Assembly: GCA_963663145.1 (NCBI GenBank) | Contig: OY760134.1 | Coordinates: forward strand, 3,006,984-3,070,983 | Reading direction: 5' to 3' | DNA: 64,000 nt | DNA from: Azotimanducus sp963663145 | GTDB taxonomy: Bacteria > Pseudomonadota > Gammaproteobacteria > Pseudomonadales > Azotimanducaceae | Made by a program: the position numbers and the translations under genes | The notes under the pieces: model-generated | What the model was told of the DNA's origin: nothing | What the model saw: the letters and a program-made list of their open reading frames with translations, nothing else | Databases searched by the model: none | Shown: positions 24,999 to 34,120 of the stretch, in pieces | Layout: the number at the start of each line of letters is the position of its first letter | Numbering within the stretch: position 1 is the stretch's first letter

Positions 24999-27095
24999 TC
25001 AAAGCGCACATTCCCTCACAGAACCCTCTTCAACAAGAAAACAGCGGTCAGCGAGCTTTGCGAAATCTGGGTCGTGGGTGACCACCACGCGCGTCATTTC
25101 GAGCGAGGCAATGAGCTCTTGCACGAGCTCCGCATTGGCGGGATCGAGATTTGCGGTTGGTTCGTCCAAGAACAGGAGCTTGGGGTGCTTATAGAGCGCT
25201 CTTGCCAGCAATACCCGCTGCCTCTGACCCATGGAGAGCACCGATCCCATATCTCCGATCAGGGATTCGTAGCCCATCGGCAGGGTGTCAATGTCTTTAT
25301 CGATGCCAAGCCGCGATGCGCAAGATCTCACCCGTTCCATCTGTTGATCCACATCAAAGAAGCTGATGTTCTCGGCGATGCTTCCGGCAAGCAGGCAATC
25401 ATCCTGCATCACCGCCGCGATCTCACGTCGATAGCTTCTCACCCCAAAAGCGCTCAGCGGGCGACCATCGATCACAACTTGTCCCTCGGTCGGTTGAATC
25501 AAGCCCATGCAGAGCTTAAGCAGCGTGGTCTTACCACTTCCGGATCCGCCAATAATCGCGATGAATTCCCCTGCCGCAATGCCAAGGGCTATGTTGCTGA
25601 GAACCTCGGTATCGAGTTCCCCGTATGCGTAGGAGACCTCGCGCAGGTCGAGCCCACCCTCACAATCGACCTCCACCTCGGTGAGCGAACGCTGCTCGGG
25701 CTCCGAGAGTCCAATGTCAGACAAGCGCTCAAGATGAATGGACAGCATGCGTATAGCGATCACCTGCTCGATAAGGGCCGAGAGCCGGCCCGCGAACTGC
25801 GTCTTGTAGGACACGAACGCGAACAGCATCCCAAGGGTGAAAGAAGCCTCCAACACAAGGCCAATGCCCACGAACACCACGAGCAGGTTCTCGACACCGA
25901 AAATGGTCGCTCGCAGGCAATCCTTGACGATCTCAAGACGTCCCACCGCGATGCCGGCATTGGTCGCCTGGGCCTCATGGTGCAGCCAATTCCCGTGTCG
26001 TTCCGATTCCCGACCGAACACCTTGATCCCCTGCATGGCGCGTGCCAGCTCCATGAATCGAGAATCGCGCAGCGCACTTGAGAGAATCAATTCCATGGTG
26101 CGTCGACGAATCGGCGCATAGAGCAATAGCTGGCTCAATAGGTACAGGGCCACCGCCGCGCAAACGATCCATGCGAGCTTCGGGCTGTAGAGGAACATCA
26201 TCGCGCCGGTGGTTACCGCCATGACACCGTCCACCACCACCGTCACCACACCTTGGGTGAACAGCGTCTGCACCGGCTCAAGCGAGCGAAAGCGCGACAC
26301 CATGTCTCCGAGGTGGCGCTTCTGGAACCAGTCAAGCGGCAGGTAGAGGAGGTGGCGGACTAGTGCACCAGCCATATGAAACGAAAGGCTGCTTCCGGCA
26401 AATAGGATCATCACCCCCCTGAGCGCACTGGTCGCCACGGATACCAGCATGAGAAGGCCAAAGGAAAGCGCCAAGACCACCGCCAGATTGGCATCCTGCC
26501 TCACCACCGCCTCGTCCACCATGAGTTGCATATAGAAGGGCATGGCCAAGGCGCAGGCTTGAATCACCAATGACACGCAGAGGAGCCCAAGGAGACTGGT
26601 CTTGAGACCTCGTATCTGCCCCCAGAAATCGCGAAGCTTGAGGCGCTCAACCCTCTTTGATCGCTCGAATCCGCGACCGGGCCAAAGCTCCAAGGCAACG
26701 CCGGTGAACCTCTTTGAGACTTCTTCGAGGGAGACGATCCTCGCGCCTATCGCCGGGTCATGAATCAGCACCGTGTTTCGCTTCACTTTCACCAGTACGA
26801 CAAAGTGATTGAATTCCCAATGCAGCACGGCCGGTCGGCGCAGTTGAAGAAAGTCCTCGGGGTCGCACCGCACGGCGCGGGATTCGAGCCCGACGCGATG
26901 CGAGAGCATTATCAGATCGGCCAAGGTGGTGCCGCGCAGAGAGACCCCGATGCGTCGGCGCAAGGACGGTAGGTCCGTTTGTTGTCCATGCACGCCAAGC
27001 ACCATCGCGAGGCACGCGAGACCACATTCCGAAGCTTCGCTTTGCAGAATGACCGGGACCGAGGCACGAAACCCGAACTGGAGACGGCCCATCAT
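24999..27095 (-). CDS. C39-peptidase ABC exporter (bacteriocin/colicin-V type)
   Basis: A 698-residue exporter that should remove a double-glycine leader and secrete the peptide. Domains: N-terminal C39 protease with C24 (SEASECGLACLAMVLG), H97 (HWEFNHFVVL) and D113 (IHDPAIG); six-helix membrane domain, about 155-430; C-terminal ATPase with Walker A IGGSGSGKTTLL, signature LSMGQRQRVLLARAL and Walker B LLFLDEPTANLD. The frame is open to 27197, but ATG 27095 forms an ATGA overlap with the HlyD stop, so I choose it. All three protease residues are intact. No leader-peptide substrate gene is evident nearby. Confidence 0.94.
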   Translation of the reverse strand: MMGRLQFGFRASVPVILQSEASECGLACLAMVLGVHGQQTDLPSLRRRIGVSLRGTTLADLIMLSHRVGLESRAVRCDPEDFLQLRRPAVLHWEFNHFVVLVKVKRNTVLIHDPAIGARIVSLEEVSKRFTGVALELWPGRGFERSKRVERLKLRDFWGQIRGLKTSLLGLLCVSLVIQACALAMPFYMQLMVDEAVVRQDANLAVVLALSFGLLMLVSVATSALRGVMILFAGSSLSFHMAGALVRHLLYLPLDWFQKRHLGDMVSRFRSLEPVQTLFTQGVVTVVVDGVMAVTTGAMMFLYSPKLAWIVCAAVALYLLSQLLLYAPIRRRTMELILSSALRDSRFMELARAMQGIKVFGRESERHGNWLHHEAQATNAGIAVGRLEIVKDCLRATIFGVENLLVVFVGIGLVLEASFTLGMLFAFVSYKTQFAGRLSALIEQVIAIRMLSIHLERLSDIGLSEPEQRSLTEVEVDCEGGLDLREVSYAYGELDTEVLSNIALGIAAGEFIAIIGGSGSGKTTLLKLCMGLIQPTEGQVVIDGRPLSAFGVRSYRREIAAVMQDDCLLAGSIAENISFFDVDQQMERVRSCASRLGIDKDIDTLPMGYESLIGDMGSVLSMGQRQRVLLARALYKHPKLLFLDEPTANLDPANAELVQELIASLEMTRVVVTHDPDFAKLADRCFLVEEGSVRECAL

Positions 27096-28345
27096 GAACG
27101 TGTGAAACTCCTCAGCGGCGCGGTCAACCACTGCCAAAGCGAGCGTCTTTCGAGCTGAATTTCCGCCTGTAGCACCATGCCCGGAAGTAACGCCCAAGTC
27201 TCTCCATTGGCCAGTATCTCCGACGCGCGCGGCTTCGCGTACACGCGATACACAGGTCCCTGCACTGGAAAGGGAAGCGTCAATTCTCCCGCGGCTAGAC
27301 TGGTCCGCCCCACCTGCGTGATCTCGCCCGCATGGGATCCGAAACGTTCATATGGGAAGGCCTCGTAACGCAACCGCACCTGTTGCCGTTCTCGGACAAA
27401 GCCGATGGCGCGCGAGGGCACCAAGAGCACCGCGCGGATTCCTTCCGCTTCTTCGAGAATGCTGAAGAGTGGGCGGTCTCTTCGCACTTGATCGCCATTC
27501 GCGAGAGTGATTCCCCGAACACGACCAGCAACCGGTGCCGTCACGCGGTAGTCAGAATAGCCCTGCAATTCGGCAAGTTGCTGCTTGATTCTTGAGGTCT
27601 CGCGATTCAGGCGGGAGAGCTCCGCAAAATGCTTGGCCGTGAGATTTGTCTCGTCCACCCTGTGCTTGCGAATGGAAGCCTCCAAGGACAGCAGCGAGTG
27701 GGTTGTGCCGAGGCTCTCGGCGCGCGCAGAGAGATGTTGCTCCCTCAAGATTTCAAACTCTGCGTGCGACATGCTGCCGTGGTCTAAGAGCTTCGCACCT
27801 CGCTCAAGCGCTTCGCCGCGCAATTGCTCCTGTTCAAGCGACACCTGCCGGAGCCTTGAGAGCACACCGCGGCGATGCTCGAGGTATTGGGATTCTTCCC
27901 GATACCACCCGGATTCCTCCTGTTGACGCTTGCGCTCATTGAGGAGTTCCTCTTCAAGCAATGAAACCTGGGCCAGGAGTTCGGCTTCGAGTCTCGTTTC
28001 GCTGGTTGTCTCATCGCGAATGGCGCGTTTGTTCACAAGCCGCGCCAAGATTTGATCCTTCAAGACGGCCTCCCCTTCCTTGACCATGACCTCAATCACA
28101 CGGCCTTCCTGCTGCGGATAGACCCGAACCCACCCGCCTTGGGTTGATATGTAGCCCGGCACCGATTCGGAACGGACAAAGGAAGCTCCTGAAAGCAGTA
28201 CGCCGAGCAGTGCAACCCCGATCAACAGAAGCGGTATGGCGAACTTTGCGATGCTCGGCGACCGTAGCAGCAATTCTCCCCACAAGCGCTCACGCGCCGC
28301 GAGCACTGCCTGTTTGCGAAAGAGTGACGGTCCTTCCTCGGTCAT
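27092..28345 (-). CDS. HlyD/CvaA-family membrane fusion protein
   Basis: Periplasmic adaptor that links the ABC exporter to an outer-membrane TolC channel. It is 417 residues long. SLFRKQAVLAARERLWGELL is the CvaA-type N-terminal cytoplasmic tail, followed by one membrane helix (FAIPLLLIGVALLGVLLSG). Next come a biotinyl-lipoyl half (GRVIEVMVKEGEAVLKDQIL), a long coiled coil at about residues 115-260, and the second lipoyl half (YRVTAPVAGRVRGITLANGD). It overlaps the ABC gene by 4 bases and is first in the operon. A TolC gene is not in the window. Confidence 0.93.
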   Translation of the reverse strand: MTEEGPSLFRKQAVLAARERLWGELLLRSPSIAKFAIPLLLIGVALLGVLLSGASFVRSESVPGYISTQGGWVRVYPQQEGRVIEVMVKEGEAVLKDQILARLVNKRAIRDETTSETRLEAELLAQVSLLEEELLNERKRQQEESGWYREESQYLEHRRGVLSRLRQVSLEQEQLRGEALERGAKLLDHGSMSHAEFEILREQHLSARAESLGTTHSLLSLEASIRKHRVDETNLTAKHFAELSRLNRETSRIKQQLAELQGYSDYRVTAPVAGRVRGITLANGDQVRRDRPLFSILEEAEGIRAVLLVPSRAIGFVRERQQVRLRYEAFPYERFGSHAGEITQVGRTSLAAGELTLPFPVQGPVYRVYAKPRASEILANGETWALLPGMVLQAEIQLERRSLWQWLTAPLRSFTRS

Positions 28346-28395
28346 GCATACAGCATGCACCGATGAGACCTAGCGCGTTGCAGAGATTGACTAGG

Positions 28396-28518
28396 GTGTT
28401 TGTAGGAAATTCACAATTCGAAAGGTGCGAGAATTGCTATACGTCGAACAGCACCAAGCTCGCCGACCTAGGTGTAACAGCGGTTTACCGGGGCTCCTGC
28501 GGAATAGTTGCGCTCTAG
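28396..28518 (+). CDS. Possible Cys-containing 40-residue peptide
   Basis: A GTG-started frame of 40 codons in the 183-base gap between the HlyD gene and the DUF1499 gene, reading away from the exporter. It has three Cys (FERCENCYTSN and YRGSCGIVAL). There is no strong ribosome-binding site and no GG leader, so coding is doubtful. It is listed only because it is the only small frame next to a C39 exporter. Confidence 0.15.
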   Translation: MFVGNSQFERCENCYTSNSTKLADLGVTAVYRGSCGIVAL

Positions 28519-28528
28519 GTGAGGCGGC

Positions 28529-29269
28529 TTACGCAGCCTCCTGAACCCGCTTCAGGACCTCCATGATGCGATCGGCGTTGGCGCCAAGATCAGAGACGCC
28601 AATCCGAGAAACCGAGCGAAGATCCAGACGTGTACCGTCTTCGAATTCGCGCAGCCGAACAATCACGTCATCCTTGAATTCAAACCAGAAGGTGGACGCG
28701 ACCGCCTCGATTTCCCCTGTGGCAGGATCATCCCTCGTCAATTCCATTCCCATATCCAAGAGGACTTGTTTCACGCGAGCATAGGCTTCCTGAGGTGCCA
28801 GCTCCAAGATCAAGGGTTTGACTTGCGGATAGCCCTCACGCTGAAGTGGGCCAATGACTTCGCTGTCATATTCAAGCGGGTTTTCGTGCTCGGCGCGCAG
28901 AGAATGCGCATGGACGAAACGCGGCGGGTCGTCAATGTCGGTGCTGACGTTGTAGATGGGTGGAACCAGAAAAACCTGTGCCACCAAGCTGGCAAGATAC
29001 AGGCTGACGAAGAGGCTCAGTCCGGCACCGTGAGCGGCTAGAACCAGTCTTTCGCCAATCTTGCGCAATCGAATCAGGGCAAATACACCTAGAAGTAATC
29101 CGACCAAGGCTATGACGAGCCCGATGGGTGTCATGAGCAGACCCACGGCAAAATCCCACAGCCCTCCGCGACTCCCGACCGCGCCAACAATAGGTGCGAA
29201 TATGCCGAGCAGACCAAGGACCATTGAAGTCAGCGCAAGCGCCTTCATAGTCGAACTTGAATTCGTCAT
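28529..29269 (-). CDS. DUF1499 family protein with three membrane segments
   Basis: A 246-residue protein. Residues 1-110 contain three hydrophobic segments (MVLGLLGIFAPIVGAV, GLVIALVGLLLGVFALI, LSLFVSLYLASLVAQVFLV). The C-terminal DUF1499 domain follows: GEIEAVASTFWFEFKDDVIV and RLDLRSVSRIGVSDLGANA, which are its hallmark blocks. Function unknown; homologues are common in proteobacteria and chloroplast-bearing organisms. It diverges from glyS. Confidence 0.87.
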   Translation of the reverse strand: MTNSSSTMKALALTSMVLGLLGIFAPIVGAVGSRGGLWDFAVGLLMTPIGLVIALVGLLLGVFALIRLRKIGERLVLAAHGAGLSLFVSLYLASLVAQVFLVPPIYNVSTDIDDPPRFVHAHSLRAEHENPLEYDSEVIGPLQREGYPQVKPLILELAPQEAYARVKQVLLDMGMELTRDDPATGEIEAVASTFWFEFKDDVIVRLREFEDGTRLDLRSVSRIGVSDLGANADRIMEVLKRVQEAA

Positions 29270-29290
29270 TGCCTGCTACCTACTTTGTTT

Positions 29291-29318
29291 TTGTGTAACC
29301 ACGTCAGCATGGTATAGA
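29291..29318 (+). promoter_or_regulatory. Candidate promoter of glyS
   Basis: TTGTGT (29291-29296), a 16-base spacer and TATAGA (29313-29318) resemble sigma-70 boxes, 82 bases before the glyS GTG. No T-box or other leader structure is seen between them and the gene. Confidence 0.35.
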
Positions 29319-29400
29319 GTATTCAACTCATTCGCCCTCAAGATCGCGCTGGAATGGTTCGTGGCAATAGGGCGCTTGGTTCTACACCAGAGGAACACTC

Positions 29401-30762
29401 GTGCATTCTATGGAACAAATTGTGTCGCTCTGCAAGCGGCGTGGATTCGTCTTTCAAAGCGGCGAACTCTACGGCGGAGTGCAGGGCGTATACGATTTCG
29501 GCCCGCTCGGGGTGGAACTAAAGAACAATCTCAAGGCGGCCTGGTGGCGAAGCCTAGTGCATGAACGCGATGACATTGAAGGCCTTGATGCCGCGATTCT
29601 CACACATCGGGATGTACTGCGCTACTCCGGACACGAGAATACTTTCACCGATCCCTTGGTCGATTGCCGAGTCTGCAAGAGCCGCTGGCGCGCGGATCAT
29701 CTATCGGGCAACAGGTGCCCGAAATGCGGGGCCGACGCGCTCACCGAACCGCGCCCCTTCAACCTCATGTTCAAGACAAACATGGGCCCTGTTCAAGATT
29801 CCTCTTCTTTCGCCTACTTGAGACCTGAAACCGCACAGGGCATCTTTACGAATTTCAAGAACGTGCTGGATTCGACGGCCCGGCGGCTGCCTTTTGGGAT
29901 CGCGCAGATCGGCAAGGCGTTTCGCAATGAGGTCACGCCGCGCAACTTCATTTTCCGCGTACGCGAATTCGAACAAATGGAGCTTGAGTACTTCGTCGCA
30001 AAGGGGACGGACGAAGAGTGGCACGATCGCTGGCTCGCTCTGCGCCTCGATTGGTGGCAAGCGCAAGGGCTGTCACGCGAGAACTTGACCGTACTCGATG
30101 TCCCCAAGGACGAACTCTCGCACTATTCCAAGCGAACTTACGACATCCTTTACAGGTTTCCGCACGGCGATGAAGAACTCGAAGGCATCGCCAACCGTAC
30201 CGACTTTGATCTTGGGTCACACAGCAAGCGCAATTCTGAGCTTGATCTCGATGCGCATGTCGTGGCCAATCAAGGCAGCAATGCCCAGTTGCGGATACGT
30301 GATGAGGTTCAGAACAAGTGGGAAGTTCCCTACGTGATAGAACCTTCCATGGGTGTTGAACGTGGCGTTCTGGCGATTCTGGTTGAGTCGCTTGAAAGCG
30401 AAGACCTCGGCGAAGGAAAGGAGAGAACCGTGCTTCGTCTCAAGCCGCACCTCGCGCCTATCAAGGTGGCCGTGCTACCACTTAAACGCAATCACCAAGG
30501 GATAATGGATGCGGCAATGAGCTTGCGCCAAGAACTTATGCGAACGGGCGTGGGCCGAATATTCTTTGAGGACACCGGGAATATAGGCAAGGGATACCGG
30601 CGCCACGATGAAGTGGGGACACCCTTAGTGGTCACGGTGGACTTTGAGACCATTGAAGGAGACGGCAGTGTCACCCTTCGCGACCGCGACAGCATGGCGC
30701 AAAAGCGCTACGCAAAAAAAGACATCGCGAATATCGTGCGCGATTACTTTCGGCACATATAG
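29401..30762 (+). CDS. glyS: Glycyl-tRNA synthetase, dimeric (single-chain, class IIa) type
   Basis: Charges tRNA-Gly. The 453-residue alpha2-type enzyme has the start SLCKRRGFVFQSGELYGGVQ and YDFGPLGVELKNN. A zinc-ribbon insertion (DCRVCKSRWRADHL, RCPKCGADAL) follows, then motif 2 (FRNEVTPRNFIFRVREFEQM) and motif 3 (VIEPSMGVERGVLAIL). The C-terminal anticodon-binding domain begins KPHLAPIKVAVLPL. GTG 29401 has GAGGA about 8 bases upstream; ATG 29410 is an alternative start. Most gammaproteobacteria use the unrelated alpha2beta2 GlyQ/GlyS, so the type is notable. It ends 2 bases from the convergent DUF4399 gene. Confidence 0.94.
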   Translation: MHSMEQIVSLCKRRGFVFQSGELYGGVQGVYDFGPLGVELKNNLKAAWWRSLVHERDDIEGLDAAILTHRDVLRYSGHENTFTDPLVDCRVCKSRWRADHLSGNRCPKCGADALTEPRPFNLMFKTNMGPVQDSSSFAYLRPETAQGIFTNFKNVLDSTARRLPFGIAQIGKAFRNEVTPRNFIFRVREFEQMELEYFVAKGTDEEWHDRWLALRLDWWQAQGLSRENLTVLDVPKDELSHYSKRTYDILYRFPHGDEELEGIANRTDFDLGSHSKRNSELDLDAHVVANQGSNAQLRIRDEVQNKWEVPYVIEPSMGVERGVLAILVESLESEDLGEGKERTVLRLKPHLAPIKVAVLPLKRNHQGIMDAAMSLRQELMRTGVGRIFFEDTGNIGKGYRRHDEVGTPLVVTVDFETIEGDGSVTLRDRDSMAQKRYAKKDIANIVRDYFRHI

Positions 30763-30764
30763 CG

Positions 30765-31229
30765 TTATTCCACCGTGATGGAAATCACTTCCGACACGAC
30801 CGGCGGGTCGTGCGGAATGTGCAGGTGGTTTGCGAGCAATAGCTGCAGGCTGTGTTGACCCGGCGGAAGGGTTACTTCGGTTTCAGTCTGTCCGAGCCCA
30901 AAGTGCACATGCTGCTCGTCGGCAGGGATCGGCAACCTTAAGTCCGGCAATTTCGTGACATTGATCAACAGGTGATGATGACCAGAGTTGTCGAAGATCA
31001 CACCGGCAGGCGCTACCCCCATCTTCGCAAGACCAAAGCGGACGGTAAAGGCTTCGCCGACACTGTCTCCATCTTGTGGAGAGATGAAATACACCTTGGC
31101 ACCTTCCGCTGAAGGCGACATGAGCGCTGAAGTATCAGGCGTGTATGAGGCGGAATCCTGCGCAATCACGGTTGCGCAGGGCACCCAAACCACACCGCCA
31201 AGCAGCAGGCTTGCAAGCAGATGACGCAT
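30765..31229 (-). CDS. Exported DUF4399 protein
   Basis: A 154-residue periplasmic protein with a signal peptide (RHLLASLLLGGVVWVPCATVIA). The mature part has VYFISPQDGDSVGEAFTVRF, then NSGHHHLLINV and LPPGQHSLQLLLANHLHIPH, the DUF4399 pattern of an Ig-like fold with a His cluster that may bind metal. ATG 31229 preferred over ATG 31247. It sits 20 bases below the OmpA-type gene on the same strand. Confidence 0.85.
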   Translation of the reverse strand: MRHLLASLLLGGVVWVPCATVIAQDSASYTPDTSALMSPSAEGAKVYFISPQDGDSVGEAFTVRFGLAKMGVAPAGVIFDNSGHHHLLINVTKLPDLRLPIPADEQHVHFGLGQTETEVTLPPGQHSLQLLLANHLHIPHDPPVVSEVISITVE

Positions 31230-31249
31230 CTTCTGACCCCGAAGCACCC

Positions 31250-32386
31250 TTAGTCGACGGTCGGAAACACGCTGATGGCACGGCGATTCGCTGCACGGCC
31301 TTCGTCTGTGTCATTGTCCGCCACCGGCTCGGACTCACCCTTACCCACAATGCTGATGCGGACCGCGCTTACGCCCAGACCGATCAACCGGTCTTGGACA
31401 GCCCCGGCACGCCTTTCCGAGAGGCCCATGTTGTACGCTTCGGAGCCACGGCTGTCGGTATGACCCTCGATCACGACATTGAGTTCGGGATATTCGCTCA
31501 GGAGCTCCGCAAGTCCTTGAAGGTCGTCATCATATTTGGCAGCAACGTAGTGCTGGTCATATTCAAATAGAATGACAATGCGCGCATCGTCAATGGCTTC
31601 GCGCATGACTTCCTGCGGGTCCGGCGGCGGCGGAAGCGGGCAGCCGCGACTGTCAACCTCTACCCCGCGCGGCGTATTGGGGCAGTCATCGGAGTCGTCG
31701 TACACACCGTCTCCATCGCTATCGGGACAACCGTTCGAGTTGACTTGGCTGCCGGGGGGTGTGTTCGGGCACAGATCCGACGCATCGGGGACGCCGTCAT
31801 CGTCTGCATCCGGAGGCGGGTCTGGGGTGATGTCACCCAACTGGAATGCCAAGCCAAAGCTTGCGATGGGGCCCCAATCAACCTCGCCACGGGTCATGAG
31901 ACGCAGGTCGCCACGCAAAAACATGCGTTCCGTGACTTCGTAGTATCCACCAAAAGCCGCATTGAATTCTGCTTCATCGGACTTGAAGTCGGCGCCGTTA
32001 TCAAACCTCCCTACACCAACACCCAAGCTGACATAAGGACGCCAGTTATTTGTCTGCGCAAAGAAATAGCCGGCGTTGAAACTCCCATGCAATTGTTCCG
32101 TATCCTGCCTGCCGATTTCCGTGCCCACACGATTTTCGTTGCGCGAAATCATGACTTCCCAAAAGTATTTGTTGTTCCGCACCCAAGTAGCCGAAACCAT
32201 ACCTCCGAGGAAGTCGTCGGCATCATCTCCCAGATCATCAGGGGTCATCTCAAAGGCGACACCACCTGTGAGGATAGTGCTCCCATTTTCAGGCCGCTGA
32301 ATCGGCTCCCACGCGGCCAAACCCGACTGCAACGGGATAAGTGATGACACAACTAGAAGCAAATTGGCGTAACGCGACAGCTTCAC
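31250..32386 (-). CDS. OmpA-family outer membrane protein with calcium-binding (TSP3) repeats
   Basis: About 378 residues: signal peptide (LLLVVSSLIPLQSGLAA), an eight-strand-like barrel domain (residues 30-190, many alternating aromatic strands), two thrombospondin type 3 repeats (DADDDGVPDASDLCPNT, then DSDGDGVYDDSDDCPNT) that bind calcium, and a C-terminal OmpA peptidoglycan-binding domain (VVIEGHTDSRGSEAYNMGLS). It anchors the outer membrane to the cell wall. GTG 32386 has TGGAG six bases upstream, so I prefer it; ATG 32413 is in frame. Confidence 0.92.
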   Translation of the reverse strand: MKLSRYANLLLVVSSLIPLQSGLAAWEPIQRPENGSTILTGGVAFEMTPDDLGDDADDFLGGMVSATWVRNNKYFWEVMISRNENRVGTEIGRQDTEQLHGSFNAGYFFAQTNNWRPYVSLGVGVGRFDNGADFKSDEAEFNAAFGGYYEVTERMFLRGDLRLMTRGEVDWGPIASFGLAFQLGDITPDPPPDADDDGVPDASDLCPNTPPGSQVNSNGCPDSDGDGVYDDSDDCPNTPRGVEVDSRGCPLPPPPDPQEVMREAIDDARIVILFEYDQHYVAAKYDDDLQGLAELLSEYPELNVVIEGHTDSRGSEAYNMGLSERRAGAVQDRLIGLGVSAVRISIVGKGESEPVADNDTDEGRAANRRAISVFPTVD

Positions 32387-32767
32387 GAAAATCTCCACAG
32401 GCACTGCGTTCATGCGATTCTAATGTTTCACGGGCTAGGGGTCAATGTAGGGTTTTCACCGCCAGCAATTTTCACTTTGCGTTTGATCTCACTTACAGCG
32501 AGCTGTAGGCAATTCAAATGGAACAAATTGAGCGGGTAACACGGCTTGTGGGCGCCGAAATGTGAGGGCAGACGCCAAAATGAAAATTGCTGATTCTCTG
32601 CGGGTTTCGAAGGCAAAAAAAAGAGCCGCCGGACTGGAGAGGGGACCGGCGGCTCAAGTTGGCTGAATGGTGCAGGCTCAAGGGGGGAAGCCCGCACCAG
32701 ATTCAATCTGACTTTCCGTTAGCACTTCTACAGAAGTCGTCCCTCGTTCTAGGACAACAGACTGAAC
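32387..32767. other. Intergenic region between OmpA-type gene and envZ, with terminator
   Basis: This gap of about 380 bases holds the promoter and leader of the OmpA-type gene and a strong hairpin that ends the ompR-envZ transcript (entered separately). A 92-codon frame at 32428-32706 on the minus strand overlaps the hairpin and shows no family pattern, so I do not call it. Confidence 0.5.
32615..32655 (-). terminator. Rho-independent terminator of the ompR-envZ transcript
   Basis: On the minus strand, a perfect 10-base stem (GAGCCGCCGG / CCGGCGGCTC) with a 13-base loop is followed by eight T residues (plus-strand A run 32615-32622). It lies 113 bases below the envZ stop. No T tract follows on the plus strand, so it acts in one direction. 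Confidence 0.92.
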
Positions 32768-34120
32768 CTAGTCAACGGTTGGCAATTGTGAAGGCTCAGG
32801 ATTACGAGGGTATTTCTCGCTGGTATCAATTTGTATCAAATTGTTACTTCCAAGTGCGACGCAGATGTCCAGCCCACCGCCTTGTCGCTCGTTCATACGC
32901 ACTTCCCAGCCATACATTTCACAGAGCTGGCGCACAATGGACAATCCCAGACCGCTCCCGTGCCCACCTTGTAATCGCACGAAGGGCAGGAACACCTTTT
33001 CCCTGTCTTCCGAGGCAATGCCGGGTCCGCGATCCTGCACATGTATCTCTACGCAAGCTTGCCGACGGTATTCTGTCCCCTTCACCAGAACATCCGCCTG
33101 GCCACCTCCATGACGCTGGGCATTCTCTAGGAGGTTTTGCAGCACCCTGCGAAATGCCGCTCTAGCAACGCGCACATTGAGGCTTGGCTCTACGCTGGAG
33201 TGCCAGTTCAGCCGCGCATCAAAATCCTTGATGAGTTCTTGTAAGGTTTCCTTCAATTCCAGTCGCGTCGCGTCCTCCCGAATTCCCCGTGCGAGGAGCA
33301 GCGCATCTCCAAGCAGCTCGTCAATTCTCGCGAGATTCCGTTGAAATCTATGCTTGATGGCGTCATCCACGCTTCTCGGCAGCAATTCGAGCGCCAGCCG
33401 CATGCGGGTAAGTGGGGTTCGAAGATCATGCGAAATTCCCGCGAGCAGCGAGTTCCGACTTGACATGAGTTCGGTCACTTCGTCCGCCATGATGTTGAAG
33501 CTGCGCACAAGCCTCACCAGTTCACGAGGCCCCTTCTCTGGGAGTGGCTCGAAGCCGCCTCCGCCCCGAAAGTCGGACACGGCTTCAGACACCTGCACAA
33601 GCGGACGCGCGATTCGACGCACCAGAATCAGCGAAGTGAAAAACACGATCCCCGCCATGAGCAAAACGATCAAGATCACGGCCAGAAGCACCCGATCATC
33701 AATCGATGATTCGTCAAACCCAAATTGCAGCCGGTGCTCGCCCATGGCGAGGGTTGCCCAGAACATTTCGTCCCCCACCATGAGCGATACCGGCTGGCCG
33801 AGGCGCTCGCTTAATGAAGATTCCAGCACGCCTGCGTAGGCAAATCCTGAATCCAGCGGATCGAGTGAGCGCACGTCTTCGGTCACAATGATGCCGTGGT
33901 TGGCGGCAAGCTCAAGTTCGAAGAAGGGCCTTGCGACCGGCGGGAGCTCCACCCAAGTCTTGGCCGTGAGTTCAATCAGGGCCGCCTGATCTTGCGCCCA
34001 CCTTACTCCAATGGGCTGAATCACCAACTGAACCAGTGCCAATAGCGTGGTAGCGACGATAACGAGCGATGCCGCGCCCAGTATCAGGTTAGTGCGGGTC
34101 AATAGCGACAGCGGCGTCAT
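32768..34120 (-). CDS. envZ: EnvZ-type sensor histidine kinase
   Basis: Inner-membrane kinase of 450 residues that phosphorylates OmpR. Two membrane helices (about 10-35 and 145-170) flank a periplasmic domain; HAMP follows. The dimerisation box LLAGISHDLRTPLTRMR holds the phosphorylated His, then NLLENAQRHG (N box), VQDRGPGI (G1) and GHGSGLGLSIV (G2). It overlaps ompR by 4 bases and a strong terminator follows. Function as an osmolarity or envelope sensor is by family. Confidence 0.9.
   Translation of the reverse strand: MTPLSLLTRTNLILGAASLVIVATTLLALVQLVIQPIGVRWAQDQAALIELTAKTWVELPPVARPFFELELAANHGIIVTEDVRSLDPLDSGFAYAGVLESSLSERLGQPVSLMVGDEMFWATLAMGEHRLQFGFDESSIDDRVLLAVILIVLLMAGIVFFTSLILVRRIARPLVQVSEAVSDFRGGGGFEPLPEKGPRELVRLVRSFNIMADEVTELMSSRNSLLAGISHDLRTPLTRMRLALELLPRSVDDAIKHRFQRNLARIDELLGDALLLARGIREDATRLELKETLQELIKDFDARLNWHSSVEPSLNVRVARAAFRRVLQNLLENAQRHGGGQADVLVKGTEYRRQACVEIHVQDRGPGIASEDREKVFLPFVRLQGGHGSGLGLSIVRQLCEMYGWEVRMNERQGGGLDICVALGSNNLIQIDTSEKYPRNPEPSQLPTVD

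Noticed and set aside
24790..25011. 73-codon minus-strand frame upstream of the methylase
   Set aside because: No recognisable domain or ribosome site; probably the leader region. A restriction-control protein was considered, but there is no HTH pattern.
28144..28518. Long plus-strand frame across the HlyD start and the gap
   Set aside because: Most of it is antisense to the HlyD gene with shadow-like composition; only its last 40 codons lie in free sequence.
32428..32706. Minus-strand 92-codon frame before envZ terminator region
   Set aside because: It spans the terminator hairpin and has no family pattern.
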